Source: Rhizobiaceae bacterium (lineage in GTDB: Bacteria; Pseudomonadota; Alphaproteobacteria; Rhizobiales; Rhizobiaceae). From it: DNA of 64,000 nucleotides. The notes under the pieces are model-generated. The model made no database searches and was not told the origin of the DNA. It was given only the letters and a program-made list of their open reading frames with translations. Location: NCBI GenBank assembly GCA_029212415.1, contig JARGOF010000002.1, forward strand, positions 258,877 to 322,876. Direction: 5' to 3'. The translations under genes were made by a program, and so were the position numbers. This document shows, piece by piece, positions 34,000-43,554 of this stretch; position 1 is the stretch's first letter; the number at the start of each line of letters is the position of its first letter.

Positions 34000-34776
34000 A
34001 TGAAACTCCCGATGATCATGGTTGCTCCCAATGGCGCGCGTCGCGGCAAGGCAGACCATCCAGCCCTTCCGGTGACCATTGCCGAGACCGTGGAGACGGC
34101 AAAGGCCTGTTTTGACGCCGGGGCCAGGGGCATTCATGCCCATGTCCGCGACGAAAACGGTGCCCATGTGCTTGATGCCGGATTGTACGTCGAACTGATT
34201 GCGCAGATGGAAAACCACGTGCCCGATATGGCCGTGCAGATCACCACAGAGGCTGTTGGTCTTTATGCGCCCGCAAGCCAGCGGCAATTGGTGCGCGATG
34301 TCATGCCCAACGCCGTCTCGATCGCCCTGCGCGAGATGCTGCCCGATGACGACGAGCTTGATGCTGTCCGCACGTTTTACCATTGGGCCGATGAGGCGGA
34401 GATTGCCGTGCAGCATATTCTCTATACGCCCAAGGACGTCGCCGACCTGTTGGAATATGTCAGGCGCGGCATCGTGCCGAACAACGATCTGCAGCTTCTG
34501 TTTGTGCTCGGGCGCTACGCCAAAGACCAGCAAAGCCAAGTCAAGGACATGGATCCCTTTCTGGACGTTCTGACCACACGCGGCAAGTCACCGGAAAAAA
34601 TTCAATGGGCTCTTTGTGCCTTTGGCCGCAATGAAACCGATTGTCTGGCAGCAGCCGTCAAACGCGGAGGCAAGGCCCGCATCGGCTTTGAAAACAGCCT
34701 GTGGAACCGGGATGGCTCGCTTGCTGCAGACAATGCGGAGCGGGTCCGGGAATTAAGCGCCGCGATCGGTGGCTGA
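34000..34776 (+). CDS. BKACE family protein (DUF849), short form
   Basis: A 258-residue TIM-barrel beta-keto acid cleavage enzyme, shorter than the usual ~300. The first zinc-ligand motif is RGIHAHVRDENGAHV and the C-terminal loop is ARIGFENSLWNRDGS. The middle of the barrel is reduced relative to the copy at 20950, so substrate and activity may differ. AGGA lies five bases before the ATG at 34000. The frame continues upstream to 33910 without family similarity. It converges on a CoA ligase seven bases away. Confidence 0.85.
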   Translation: MKLPMIMVAPNGARRGKADHPALPVTIAETVETAKACFDAGARGIHAHVRDENGAHVLDAGLYVELIAQMENHVPDMAVQITTEAVGLYAPASQRQLVRDVMPNAVSIALREMLPDDDELDAVRTFYHWADEAEIAVQHILYTPKDVADLLEYVRRGIVPNNDLQLLFVLGRYAKDQQSQVKDMDPFLDVLTTRGKSPEKIQWALCAFGRNETDCLAAAVKRGGKARIGFENSLWNRDGSLAADNAERVRELSAAIGG

Positions 34777-34783
34777 CTGAGGT

Positions 34784-36343
34784 TCAGGGATCTGACTGTC
34801 CAGCGAGCTTTTCACGCAGGGCTGTTTTGAGCACCTTGCCGTAATTGTTTTTTGGCAGTGCCTCTTCGAACAGATAGGCCTTGGGGCGTTTGAACCCGGC
34901 TATATGCGCCCGGCAATGGGCATCGAGTTCCTCGGTGCTGAGGTGGCCTTCGGATGGGGTGACATCGGATGTGGCGATGTGGGATGTGGCAAGGACGACA
35001 AAGGCGACCACCTCTTCGCCCCATTCGGCACTCGGGCGGCCAACCACTGAGACCTCGCTGATGGCCGGATGCAGCAGCAAGGCATCTTCGACCTCGCGCG
35101 GATAGATGTTGGTGCCACCGGAAATGATCACGTCCTTGGAGCGGTCACGCAGGGTCAGATAGCCATCTTCGTCGAGACTGCCCATATCGCCGGTCCAGAG
35201 CCAGCCATCGCGGATGGTGGTCTGCGTGGCAGCGGTATTTTCCCAATAGCCGGCCATGACCGGAGAACCGGAGGCAATGATCTCTCCGATCTCGCCAATG
35301 GCCTGGTCGCGGCCTTCCGGGTCGACAACCCTTATGCGCACGCAGGATTGCGCGACGCCAACAGAGGCAAGTCTTTGCTGCCAACGGGCATGACGCCTGT
35401 CCATGATATCGCTGCGGGGCAGGCAGGTCAGCGCCATCGGGCATTCACCCTGTCCGTAGATCTGCACAAAGCGATCCCCCAGTTGATCGCAGGCGGCCTG
35501 GATATCGGGCAGATACATCGGTCCGCCGCCATAGACGATGGTGCGCAAACCCTCTCCGCGATAGCCCATCTGTCTGGCCGCGCCGACCAGCCGGTTGACC
35601 ATGGTCGGGGCGGCAAACATGGTGACATTGTTCAGGCGTGGCGCCAGGGCGCACAATTCCGCGGCATCAAAACCACCGGACTTGGGAATGACATGACGGC
35701 TGCCGCGCAGGACATGCATGAAATTGTAAAGCCCGGCGCCGTGTGAAATGGGCGCGGCATAGACGGCGGCATCCTGTGGCAGGACATCATCCACATCGAC
35801 GAAATAGGCGTAGGTCATGGCCTGCAGATTGGCAAAGGTCAGCATGACGCCCTTGGGCTTGCCGGTGGTTCCCGATGTATAGAAAAGCCAGGCCAGATCA
35901 CGACCCGCCCTTGGTTCGGGTGCGGCGAGCGGATCGTCCGCAGGATCGAGACCTTCTTGCGCATTGATGGCGCGCAGAACGCAATCGGTTGGGAGGTTTT
36001 CAGACAAGACCTCCGCGCCTCCCGATACAAACACCAGGCGACACCCGGCATTGTCCAGAATGTATCCGGCTTCGCGCGCATGCAGTTTGGCGTTGATCGG
36101 TACGGCGACCGCACCGCAAAACCAGATGCCGTAGAGCAGGGCAAGATAGTCCGGGCAATTCTTCATGAAGATGGCCACCCGGTCGCCCGGTTTGATGTCA
36201 TGCGCCTGTCGCAGCATCGCGCCGATGCGCGCCGCACGCCCGGCAAATTGGCCATAGTTCGCGACCACTTGCTCACCCAGCATCAGCGCCGGTGCTTCAG
36301 GGCATCGGCGCGCTGTGCGCACCAGCCATTCCGAAACGTTCAT
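34784..36343 (-). CDS. Class I adenylate-forming enzyme (acyl-CoA synthetase)
   Basis: A 519-residue ligase with the P-loop WLFYTSGTTGKPKGVMLT, the QIYGQGECPMALTCL region, and GWLWTGDMGSLDEDGYLTLRDRSKDVIISGGTNIYPREVE. The C-terminal lysine is in LPKNNYGKVLKTALRE. A threonine/serine-rich insert (ATSHIATSDVTPSEGHLS) interrupts the small C-terminal domain and is not typical of the family. It is the last gene after HyuAB and the HpcH aldolase on the minus strand, so it probably activates a carboxylic acid in that pathway. Confidence 0.88.
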   Translation of the reverse strand: MNVSEWLVRTARRCPEAPALMLGEQVVANYGQFAGRAARIGAMLRQAHDIKPGDRVAIFMKNCPDYLALLYGIWFCGAVAVPINAKLHAREAGYILDNAGCRLVFVSGGAEVLSENLPTDCVLRAINAQEGLDPADDPLAAPEPRAGRDLAWLFYTSGTTGKPKGVMLTFANLQAMTYAYFVDVDDVLPQDAAVYAAPISHGAGLYNFMHVLRGSRHVIPKSGGFDAAELCALAPRLNNVTMFAAPTMVNRLVGAARQMGYRGEGLRTIVYGGGPMYLPDIQAACDQLGDRFVQIYGQGECPMALTCLPRSDIMDRRHARWQQRLASVGVAQSCVRIRVVDPEGRDQAIGEIGEIIASGSPVMAGYWENTAATQTTIRDGWLWTGDMGSLDEDGYLTLRDRSKDVIISGGTNIYPREVEDALLLHPAISEVSVVGRPSAEWGEEVVAFVVLATSHIATSDVTPSEGHLSTEELDAHCRAHIAGFKRPKAYLFEEALPKNNYGKVLKTALREKLAGQSDP

Positions 36344-36414
36344 GATCTGCCTTTCAGTGGTTCAGGCATTCATCCATGCCATAAGGTCTGAAGTCCTTGC
36401 GATTGATCGGTTCA

Positions 36415-37194
36415 TCAAGACCCGGTTTTGAGTGCGGTTCTCGCATCACCCAGAATAGTGCGACCGGCCTGCATGAGGAATGCCTGATCGGTGCCCAGAA
36501 CAAACAAATTGCTCCCGGCCTCGGACCATGCGCGTGCCGCTTTGGGGTCGGACAGGAACATGCCTGCAGCCGCACCGGCGGCGCGCGCCGCCGCAATGGC
36601 CTGACGACACTTGGCCATGACATCGGGATTGGATGTATCCGTCATCCCCATGGAAACGGCCAGATCGACCGGTCCCACAAGCAGGGCGTCGACGCCATCC
36701 ACTGCTGCAATCTCCTCTGCCACCGCAACGGCATCCTCATCCTCGATCTGACACACAAGCACAGTTTCGCCGGGTTGCCGGGCGAGGTGATCAGCGATCC
36801 CGCGGGTGCCATAGCCGGCTCCCGGTGTCGAGGGCGAGAATCCCCGCCCTTCGGGGCCATAACGCATTTTGCCGGCCAGTTTTTCGGCCATCGCCGCGCT
36901 GTTGGCCTGCGGCACCATGATGCCGGCGGCACCGCAATCCAGCGCCGTGGCAATCCAGTGCCCGTCCGCATCGGGGATCCGCACCAGAGCTGCAAGGCCT
37001 GCTGCTCTGGCGGCAATCATTGCCATCGCCATGTTTTCGCGTCCGAAGGCCGCATGTTCGGCGTCCAGGATGACAAAATCAAAGCCCAGAGCCCCGAGCA
37101 TTTCCATGACGGCCGGATCACGCAGCTTGACGAAAGTGCCCAGAAGGGTTTCCCTCGCCCGCAACCGGCTGGCAAATTTCTGTCGTGCGGGCAT
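36415..37194 (-). CDS. HpcH/HpaI aldolase/citrate lyase family protein
   Basis: A 259-residue class II (metal-dependent) aldolase that splits 4-hydroxy-2-oxo acids to pyruvate and an aldehyde. Visible motifs are LGTFVKLRDPAVMEMLGALGFDFVILDAEH (catalytic His region), MVPQANSAAMAEKLAGKMRYGPEGRGF and VCQIEDEDAV with the metal-binding glutamate; VGPVDLAVSMG follows. An AAAGG site favours ATG 37194 over 37212. HyuB ends just upstream, so it is operonic with hyuAB. The substrate is unknown. Confidence 0.88.
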   Translation of the reverse strand: MPARQKFASRLRARETLLGTFVKLRDPAVMEMLGALGFDFVILDAEHAAFGRENMAMAMIAARAAGLAALVRIPDADGHWIATALDCGAAGIMVPQANSAAMAEKLAGKMRYGPEGRGFSPSTPGAGYGTRGIADHLARQPGETVLVCQIEDEDAVAVAEEIAAVDGVDALLVGPVDLAVSMGMTDTSNPDVMAKCRQAIAAARAAGAAAGMFLSDPKAARAWSEAGSNLFVLGTDQAFLMQAGRTILGDARTALKTGS

Positions 37195-37198
37195 TGGG

Positions 37199-38746
37199 TC
37201 AGACCTTTCCATAGCCGCCGCCGCCGGGCGTGATCATGAAGACTTCATCATCAGGCTGCATTTGGCGTTTGCGTGTGTCAACCACGTCCTCGCCATTGAT
37301 CCGGAACACCCCGGCTGCCCCGTCACCCCCGCCGAACAGGCCTTCGGGCGCCTGTGACAGCCTGCTGGGAATCGTATTGAGCAACCACGGTGATTGGGTC
37401 CGCATGCGATAGCCGATGCGCTGACCGTCGCCGCCCGGTTGTTTTCCGGCGCCACCCGTGCCGTGCTCAAGTTCCTTGCAGGTAAAGGCGATGGGATAGG
37501 AGGCTTCCAGAACTTCAACCGGCACGGCGGAAACGCCGGTCGGATAACAGATGGCGGAAAGGCCGGGTTTTGTGGCGCGCGCGCCCATGCCGCCGGAATA
37601 GTTGAACATCGAACTGGTAAAAGGCTTGCCGGCCGCATCGCGCCCCTGCACCTGGATGGTCCAGACCGCACCGGAACCTTCTGCAATCACCGCATCGGGT
37701 ACAATCTGGGCCAGCGCCTTGAGGATCGGGAAAGGCACATACATGCCCACCACATGCCGGGCATTGACCGGGGAGGGGTAGCGGGCATTGACGACGCATT
37801 CATCCGGCAGCTTGATCTTGATGGGCGCCAATGAGCCGGCATTGTTGGGAAGGTCCGGATTGAGCGTCGAGCGGATGGCAAATGTTGCATAGGCATGTGT
37901 ATAGGCAGGCACGACATTGATGCCCATGGCGCTGGGACCGGATGATCCTTCAAAATCAATCATGATTTCGCCGGCCTCGGCATCCACCGTGACTGCTGTC
38001 TTGAGTTCGATGATTTCACCGCCGGGCACATCAAACCGCGATGATCCGTGATAGGTACCGCCCGGCAATTTGCGGATGGCATCGCGCGTCGCCTTTTCGG
38101 AGCGTTGAATGATTTCTTCCGAAAGCTGGGCGATATCGTCGAGACCATAGCGATCACACAGTGCATTGAGGCGATCCGAGGCGATCATGCCGCTTGAGAC
38201 CTGCGCTCCCAGATCACCCATCAGGGCATCGGGTGTGCGCACATTGCGCTTGATGATTTCGAACAGGGTTTCATTGGGTCGGCTCTCCTCATAGAGCTTC
38301 ATGACCGGGATCCACAGACCTTCTTCATGGATGTCGCGCGCGCCCGAACCAATGCCGTAGCCACCAATGTCGCTGTGGTGAATGGTGGAGCCTGCATAGC
38401 CGATGATCTGGCCGTCGCGAAAGATCGGGGACAGGACGGTGATGTCGAAGAAATGCCCGGCCGACATCCACGGATCATTGGTGATCAGAACATCGCCGGG
38501 GCGAAGCGCATTGACATCCGTATGGGCAAGCAGGTTGCGTGCGGCGGCTGCCAATGAGTTGATATGTCCGGGGGTGCCGGTCACTGCCTGTGCGACCATG
38601 CGCGCTTTAGCATCGAACAGGCCATTGGCCAGGTCTCCGGCTTCACGCACGATCGGGCTGAAGGCAATGCGCTGCAGGGCGCGTGCCTGTTCGCTGACGA
38701 TCCCGATCAGGTTGCTCCACAGGATCTGAAGTTCTACGCCGTCCAT
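37199..38746 (-). CDS. hyuB: Hydantoinase B/oxoprolinase family protein
   Basis: The 515-residue beta-type subunit of an ATP-dependent cyclic-amide hydrolase or related carboxylase. N-terminal LQILWSNLIGIVSEQARALQRIAFSPIVREAGDL, TNDPWMSAGHFFDITVLSPIF and the glycine-rich C-terminus DDEVFMITPGGGGYGK are typical. Its start overlaps the hyuA stop (TGATG), so the subunits are made together. The operon also holds an IclR regulator, an aldolase and a CoA ligase, pointing to catabolism of an imported ring or amide compound. Confidence 0.92.
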   Translation of the reverse strand: MDGVELQILWSNLIGIVSEQARALQRIAFSPIVREAGDLANGLFDAKARMVAQAVTGTPGHINSLAAAARNLLAHTDVNALRPGDVLITNDPWMSAGHFFDITVLSPIFRDGQIIGYAGSTIHHSDIGGYGIGSGARDIHEEGLWIPVMKLYEESRPNETLFEIIKRNVRTPDALMGDLGAQVSSGMIASDRLNALCDRYGLDDIAQLSEEIIQRSEKATRDAIRKLPGGTYHGSSRFDVPGGEIIELKTAVTVDAEAGEIMIDFEGSSGPSAMGINVVPAYTHAYATFAIRSTLNPDLPNNAGSLAPIKIKLPDECVVNARYPSPVNARHVVGMYVPFPILKALAQIVPDAVIAEGSGAVWTIQVQGRDAAGKPFTSSMFNYSGGMGARATKPGLSAICYPTGVSAVPVEVLEASYPIAFTCKELEHGTGGAGKQPGGDGQRIGYRMRTQSPWLLNTIPSRLSQAPEGLFGGGDGAAGVFRINGEDVVDTRKRQMQPDDEVFMITPGGGGYGKV

Positions 38747-40824
38747 CAGCGGGCTCCCTTGTCTTTTTCGGCCACGATGCTGGCGCTTTCGTGCAGGCTC
38801 GCAGTCCAGTTTTTCAAAATGAATATGGTTGTCTCGCGTTCTTCAATGATCGCCGGTCCGGGGATGGAATGTTCAGCCGTGATGGCCGATCGTTGATAGA
38901 CGGCCACATCCTCTGCCACGCCGTTGATGAAAACCGTGCGGCTTTCTGCATCCGGAACAGAGGTTGGTATTGTCTGCCGGGCGCCGGGTCGGTCCGGCTG
39001 CGCGCTGCTTGCCGTGACCAGCCAGTTGACGATCTCGATGCCCATTCCGTCCAGCTTCAAACCGTATTGGCGATGGTATTCAGCATCGAACAGGGCATGG
39101 ATCGCATCGGCATCGCGGTTGATGCGCACTGCGTCGGGCAGGTTGATCCGCACCTCCGATTGCTGGCCGACATAACGCAATTCGACCGCAAAGGAGAATT
39201 GGGCATCAGCCTTGGCAATGCCGGCCTCTCCCAGTGCCTCACTGCCTTCGTCGACCATGCTTGACAGTATGGCGTCCACCTTGTCCCAGTCCATGGCGTC
39301 CAGCGGCGATACAAGGCTGCGGATCAGGTCTATCTGGGCTGGCGTGACCAGAGTGCCAAAGGCCGACAGGACGCTGGCCAATGGCGGATAAATGACCTTT
39401 GTGCTGTCCGTCAGATCGGCCACCATGCAGGCATGCACGGGGCCTGCGCCGCCGAAGGCCAGCAGCGGCAAGCCGCGATAATCAATGCCGCGTTCGGTGG
39501 CATGGGTGCGTGTGGCGGCGGCCATCTGTTCGCAGACCACCTCGAAGACACCCCAGGCGGCCTGTGTACGTGACAGCCCCAGCCGTGCGCCCAGATCATC
39601 GAACGCGCGGCCTGCGGCCTGTGCATCAAGCTTCATGTCGCCGCCCAGAAACCGGTCGGGGTTGAGAATGCCCAATATGACATCGGCATCGGTGACGCAT
39701 GCATCTTTGCCGCCGCGACCATAGCAGGCCGGTCCCGGCATCGATCCGGCGCTCTCCGGACCGGTCTTCAGCAGACCAAGCTCATCGACCGAGGCGATGG
39801 AGCCGCCACCTGCGCCGATTTCGATCATGTCGATCGACGGAACAGTGATCGGCATGCCGCTGCCCGGCTTGAAACGGTAGCGGCGATCCACCTCGAACGT
39901 ATTGGTGACCAGTGGCTCGTGGTTCTGCACCATGCAGGCCTTGGCTGTCGTGCCGCCCATATCGAAGGAGATCAGATCGGGAATGCCGAAAATACGCGAG
40001 AAGTGGCAGGCAACCAGAGCGCCGGCGGCCGGTCCGGATTCGATCATCCGGACGGGGAAACTGCTGGCGCGTTCTGCGCCGATGACGCCGCCGTTGGACA
40101 GCATGATCAGCGGCTGCTGGGAAAATCCGCGTTGTTTCAGTTCGGCGATGAGCGCGGACAGATAGGGCCTTGTGATGGGCACCGTATAGGCGTTGATCGC
40201 CACAGTGGAAGCACGCGGGTATTCACGCATCTGCGGTGCGATCACACTGGAAAGCGAGACATAGATGTCGGGCGCTTCCTCGGCAAAAATACGCCGCACG
40301 TCTTCCTCGTTGGCGCCATTGCGATAGGCGTTGAGCAGGCATACGGCCACCGAGACAATGCCTTTTTCGCGGCATTGTTCCACGATGGCGATAACCTCCT
40401 GGCGATCGATCGGCGTGCCGATGGTTCCATCCGCAAAGGCACGCTCGCGCAGGGTGAACGTGCGATCAGCCGGGATCAGCGGCTCGGCAAATTCGATTTG
40501 CGGGTCATACATGTCATAGCGATGTTCTTCGCGGATATAGAGGATATCGCGAAAACCTTCCGTCAACAGCAGCGCCACGGGCGGGCCCTTGCGTTCGATC
40601 AGTGCATTGGTGACGATGGTGGTTGCATGGACGACGACATCATCAACGTCGCCCGGCGCGATGCCGGCCTTGCCCAGCACCAGATCGACGCCACGGAAGA
40701 AACCCTCCAGCAGGTTGTTGTGGGTTGTCAGCGTCTTGTCGACAAAGCTGCGGCCATCCGAGGCCAGCAGAACCGCATCGGTAAAGGTGCCGCCAATATC
40801 GATGGCGAGCGCGTATCGTGTCAT
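38746..40824 (-). CDS. hyuA: Hydantoinase A/oxoprolinase family protein
   Basis: The 692-residue ATP-binding subunit partnering HyuB. The ASKHA-type phosphate loop IDIGGTFTDAVLL is near the N-terminus. VHATTIVTNALIERKG, SFDMGGTTAKACM and IEIGAGGGSIASVDELG are the other conserved nucleotide-site motifs. GGAG lies nine bases before the ATG at 40824; the longer frame to 40890 is rejected. The start overlaps the IclR stop by ATGA, so the regulator is in the same operon. Substrate candidates are 5-oxoproline-, hydantoin- or N-methylhydantoin-like rings. Confidence 0.92.
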   Translation of the reverse strand: MTRYALAIDIGGTFTDAVLLASDGRSFVDKTLTTHNNLLEGFFRGVDLVLGKAGIAPGDVDDVVVHATTIVTNALIERKGPPVALLLTEGFRDILYIREEHRYDMYDPQIEFAEPLIPADRTFTLRERAFADGTIGTPIDRQEVIAIVEQCREKGIVSVAVCLLNAYRNGANEEDVRRIFAEEAPDIYVSLSSVIAPQMREYPRASTVAINAYTVPITRPYLSALIAELKQRGFSQQPLIMLSNGGVIGAERASSFPVRMIESGPAAGALVACHFSRIFGIPDLISFDMGGTTAKACMVQNHEPLVTNTFEVDRRYRFKPGSGMPITVPSIDMIEIGAGGGSIASVDELGLLKTGPESAGSMPGPACYGRGGKDACVTDADVILGILNPDRFLGGDMKLDAQAAGRAFDDLGARLGLSRTQAAWGVFEVVCEQMAAATRTHATERGIDYRGLPLLAFGGAGPVHACMVADLTDSTKVIYPPLASVLSAFGTLVTPAQIDLIRSLVSPLDAMDWDKVDAILSSMVDEGSEALGEAGIAKADAQFSFAVELRYVGQQSEVRINLPDAVRINRDADAIHALFDAEYHRQYGLKLDGMGIEIVNWLVTASSAQPDRPGARQTIPTSVPDAESRTVFINGVAEDVAVYQRSAITAEHSIPGPAIIEERETTIFILKNWTASLHESASIVAEKDKGAR

Positions 40825-41603
40825 ATCGGGTACTCCGTGCATCCCAGATCGGCAGAGATTGTTCTGGCCGCTTGCGTGACAGCTGCACATTGCGCAGCGC
40901 TTGGTTTGGGCTTGATGTCCTGCACCGAGCCCGCGATGGTGATTGTGGCGACAAACATGTTTTCGAGATCGAATATTGGCGCCGAGATGGCATTGACCCC
41001 GCGCAGGGTTTCTTCCGGAGCCACGGCCCAGCCGGTCTGCCGTGCCGTGGCGACTTCATTCTTCAGGCGGTCGATATCGACTGTGCTCACGGGGGAATAG
41101 GTGGCCAGCGGGCTTGTTTCCAGGGCGTCCCAGAATTCCGGTCTGCCGAAGGCCAGCGCCAGTTTGCCCTGCGCCGATGCATGAAAGGACAGCAATGCGC
41201 CGGGCTTTGTGATGATCTGGACCGGCGAATCCACACGCACGATATCCACCACGCGCATGCCGCCGTCTTCCGGGATGGACAGGGTCGTTGTCTGGCCGGT
41301 CTGGTCACGCAATTGCGCCATGATCGGACGCGCCGTGCTGGTCAATTGCGTCCCGTCGGCAATCGCCTGGCCGACGTGGAACAGCTTCAGCGTCAGGCGA
41401 TAGCGCTCGCTTTGCGGATCCTGGCGCACATAACCAAGGCTGCACAGGGTCTGCAGATAGCGATAGACCCGGGCGCGCGGCATTCCCAGACGCCGTGCAA
41501 GGTCTGTCACGCGGGCCGCTTCGCTCATCGGCGCCATTTCCTCGATGATGCGGAAGGCGGCTTCGGTCGACTGGTTGGTGGTTTTGCTGCTGCTCTCGCT
41601 CAT
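40821..41603 (-). CDS. IclR family transcriptional regulator
   Basis: A 260-residue regulator with an N-terminal winged helix (AAFRIIEEMAPMSEAARVTDLARRLGMPRARVYRYLQTLCSLGYV) and a GAF-like effector domain (from about residue 80). It is the middle gene of a minus-strand operon, after dctM and before hyuA, which is unusual because IclR genes are more often divergent. The ATG at 41603 has AAAGG upstream. Its operator may be the inverted repeat before dctP at 44935-44971. Confidence 0.9.
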   Translation of the reverse strand: MSESSSKTTNQSTEAAFRIIEEMAPMSEAARVTDLARRLGMPRARVYRYLQTLCSLGYVRQDPQSERYRLTLKLFHVGQAIADGTQLTSTARPIMAQLRDQTGQTTTLSIPEDGGMRVVDIVRVDSPVQIITKPGALLSFHASAQGKLALAFGRPEFWDALETSPLATYSPVSTVDIDRLKNEVATARQTGWAVAPEETLRGVNAISAPIFDLENMFVATITIAGSVQDIKPKPSAAQCAAVTQAARTISADLGCTEYPI

Positions 41604-41608
41604 GATGA

Positions 41609-42886
41609 TCAGCCTTTGAACAGGCCCGGCAGGGCCAGTGTGAGGAATGGAAAGAAGGCGACGAGGATCAGGATGACAAGGCAGATGCCGATCATCGGCA
41701 GAACGGCCCGGGCAACCTTTTCCAGTGACACCTTGCCGATGGCAGAAACAATGAACAGGCACAGGCCCACCGGTGGCGTGATCATGCCGATCATCAGGTT
41801 CAGGACAACCATCACGCCGAACTGCACCGGATCGATGTGCAGCAGCGGGAAGATCTCGTTGAGTATGGGCATCGCCAGAACCAGAGCGGCCAGCGGCTCC
41901 AGAAACAGCCCCAGCAAAAGCAGCACCAGATTGAGCAGCAGGATGAGGATCCAGGGCGACGAACTGATGTCCAGCAATTGGGCGGCGATGGCCTGCGGAA
42001 TGTTCTCGATACCAAGGATGAAGGAGGTCATGCTGGCCATGGCGACAATCAGCATCACCCCGGCTGTCATGGTGGCCGTTTCATAGAAGGCGGCAACGAT
42101 CTTTTTCACGCTCAGCGTGCGGTAGAGCAGGGTACCGATCGCCAATGCATAGACGGCAGCAACGGCTGCGGCCTCGGTGGGCGTAAACACACCGCTGCGA
42201 ATGCCGCCGACGATGATGACAGGCAACAGGAGCGCAGGCAGGGCCTTGAGCGCCAGTCCGCGACGCTCTTCATCGGGCACGCGCGCCGGCACCGGATGGC
42301 CTTCGCGCCGCGCCTTGAAAAGCACATAGATGATCAACACGCCGCACAAGAGGAATGCCGGCACAATGCCCGCAAGGAACAGATCGGCGATCGAGGTGCC
42401 GGTCAGCACCCCATAAAGGATGAGTGACAGCGAGGGCGGCACCAGTGGCCCGAGGATCGACCCGGCCGCAGTCAGGGCAGCCGCATATTCAGGCTTGTAA
42501 CCATCGCGCCGCATGGCCGGGATCATGACGCTGCCAATGGCCGATGCTTCAGCAGTGGCAGCGCCGCTGACACCGGAAAACATCATGCTCGCCACCACGT
42601 TGACGGCAGCCAAACCGCCCTGAACACGCCCCACCAGCATTTGTGCAAAGCGCACGATCTGCTTTGTCAGGTCGGCTGAATTCATCAGGTTGCCGGCCAG
42701 GATGAAGAAAGGAATGGTCAGCAGGACAAAATTGTCGATCCCGGCAATCATCTTTTGCGGGAAACCGATCAGCAGGTGGGTCTGGTCATTCATCACCAGA
42801 TAGGTGATGGAGGCAAGTCCGAGGCTGAAGGCCACCGGTATGCCGACGACCATGAAACCCAGAAAGGCGATGAGATAGAGCGTCAT
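41609..42886 (-). CDS. dctM: TRAP transporter large permease DctM
   Basis: A 425-residue multi-helix permease. Conserved stretches are FLGFMVVGIPVAFSLGLAS, NFVLLTIPFFILAGNLMNSADLT, MFSGVSGAATAEASAIGSVMIPAM, LTAAGSILGPLVPPSLSLILYG and GMITPPVGLCLFIVSA. GGAG precedes ATG 42886, which overlaps the dctQ stop by four bases. It ends five bases before the IclR start. This importer probably feeds the HyuAB pathway. Confidence 0.94.
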   Translation of the reverse strand: MTLYLIAFLGFMVVGIPVAFSLGLASITYLVMNDQTHLLIGFPQKMIAGIDNFVLLTIPFFILAGNLMNSADLTKQIVRFAQMLVGRVQGGLAAVNVVASMMFSGVSGAATAEASAIGSVMIPAMRRDGYKPEYAAALTAAGSILGPLVPPSLSLILYGVLTGTSIADLFLAGIVPAFLLCGVLIIYVLFKARREGHPVPARVPDEERRGLALKALPALLLPVIIVGGIRSGVFTPTEAAAVAAVYALAIGTLLYRTLSVKKIVAAFYETATMTAGVMLIVAMASMTSFILGIENIPQAIAAQLLDISSSPWILILLLNLVLLLLGLFLEPLAALVLAMPILNEIFPLLHIDPVQFGVMVVLNLMIGMITPPVGLCLFIVSAIGKVSLEKVARAVLPMIGICLVILILVAFFPFLTLALPGLFKG

Positions 42887-43449
42887 AGTTCTGCGCTCCC
42901 GTGGGCCGATGCCATATCGGCAAGTGTTGCACCAGTCCTGATTGCCCAGGCGTAGCGGACGATATCGATCAGAATGCGCAGACCCAGCATGCCAATGCCG
43001 AGCGGCAGAGCAAAATAGACCCAGAAAACCGTTGGTGCGGTCGGTGCGTTGGCGCCGAACAGGTCTTCGTAAATGAAACGAATTGCCGGGATCGGTTGCC
43101 CGCCGGCCAATTTTGCATAGATCAAACCATAATGGACCAGGGTGATGCACAGCAGCAGGGACAGCAAACCGCCAAGGATCGCCAGCACCAGTGCGCCGAC
43201 CCGCGGCAGTGCTTCTGCAAGAAAGCTAAGGGCGGCGATTTCGCCACGTTCATAGGCGAAGATGATGGCGAGGAAAGAGATCCAGATCAACATGTAGCGG
43301 CACAGTTCCTCCGACCATAACAGCGAGGAATTCAACCCGTAACGGTAGACGATCTGGGCGCTCATGACGCTCAGCAGTCCGATCATCAGCGCCACCAGAA
43401 CGCTCTGCAGGCCGACGCGAAAGATAGTGTGAAAGGCATGGACGCTCAC
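42883..43449 (-). CDS. dctQ: TRAP transporter small permease DctQ
   Basis: A 188-residue, four-helix membrane protein (VALMIGLLSVMSAQIVYRYGL, SEELCRYMLIWISFLAIIFAYERGE) with the conserved SEELxRYxxIW motif. The start is a GTG at 43449, because a near-perfect GGAGGTGAT ribosome site lies directly before it. The longer ATG frame from 43542 runs through an intercistronic stem-loop. It is coupled to dctM by an ATGA overlap. Confidence 0.9.
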   Translation of the reverse strand: MSVHAFHTIFRVGLQSVLVALMIGLLSVMSAQIVYRYGLNSSLLWSEELCRYMLIWISFLAIIFAYERGEIAALSFLAEALPRVGALVLAILGGLLSLLLCITLVHYGLIYAKLAGGQPIPAIRFIYEDLFGANAPTAPTVFWVYFALPLGIGMLGLRILIDIVRYAWAIRTGATLADMASAHGSAEL

Positions 43450-43499
43450 GTTATCACCTCCGGTTTCCAGGCTGAGATCAGGACACAGACCGTCCATCT

Positions 43500-43521
43500 G
43501 TCCGGCGCATTTTCGCCGGAC
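43500..43521 (-). promoter_or_regulatory. Intercistronic stem-loop between cupin and dctQ
   Basis: A perfect eight-base stem (43500-43507 with 43514-43521) and six-base loop lie 33 bases after the cupin stop. It is the third such structure separating binding-protein and permease parts of a TRAP operon in this window. Confidence 0.6.
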
Positions 43522-43554
43522 CGGCGGTTCTCCATCAATCAATCAGGATTTCAC

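Noticed and set aside
33716-34000. 94-codon frame between B1 and BKACE, considered as a second peptide gene
   Set aside because: No Y-x2-P-x-L-x3-G leader, no ribosome site, and it overlaps the B1 start on the other strand.
34920-35000. Repeated gatgtgg-like units in the CoA ligase, considered as a tandem repeat element
   Set aside because: Only a few imperfect short copies encoding the Thr/Ser-rich insert. Recorded in the gene entry instead.
37199-40824. HyuAB considered as a true 5-oxoprolinase
   Set aside because: OplAH-type oxoprolinase is often one long fused protein, and the aldolase, CoA ligase and TRAP neighbours do not support glutathione-cycle function. Left as a family call.
40818-42086. 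422-codon plus-strand open frame
   Set aside because: Antisense to the IclR and dctM genes, both of which have clear family motifs and ribosome sites. It is a codon-bias shadow.
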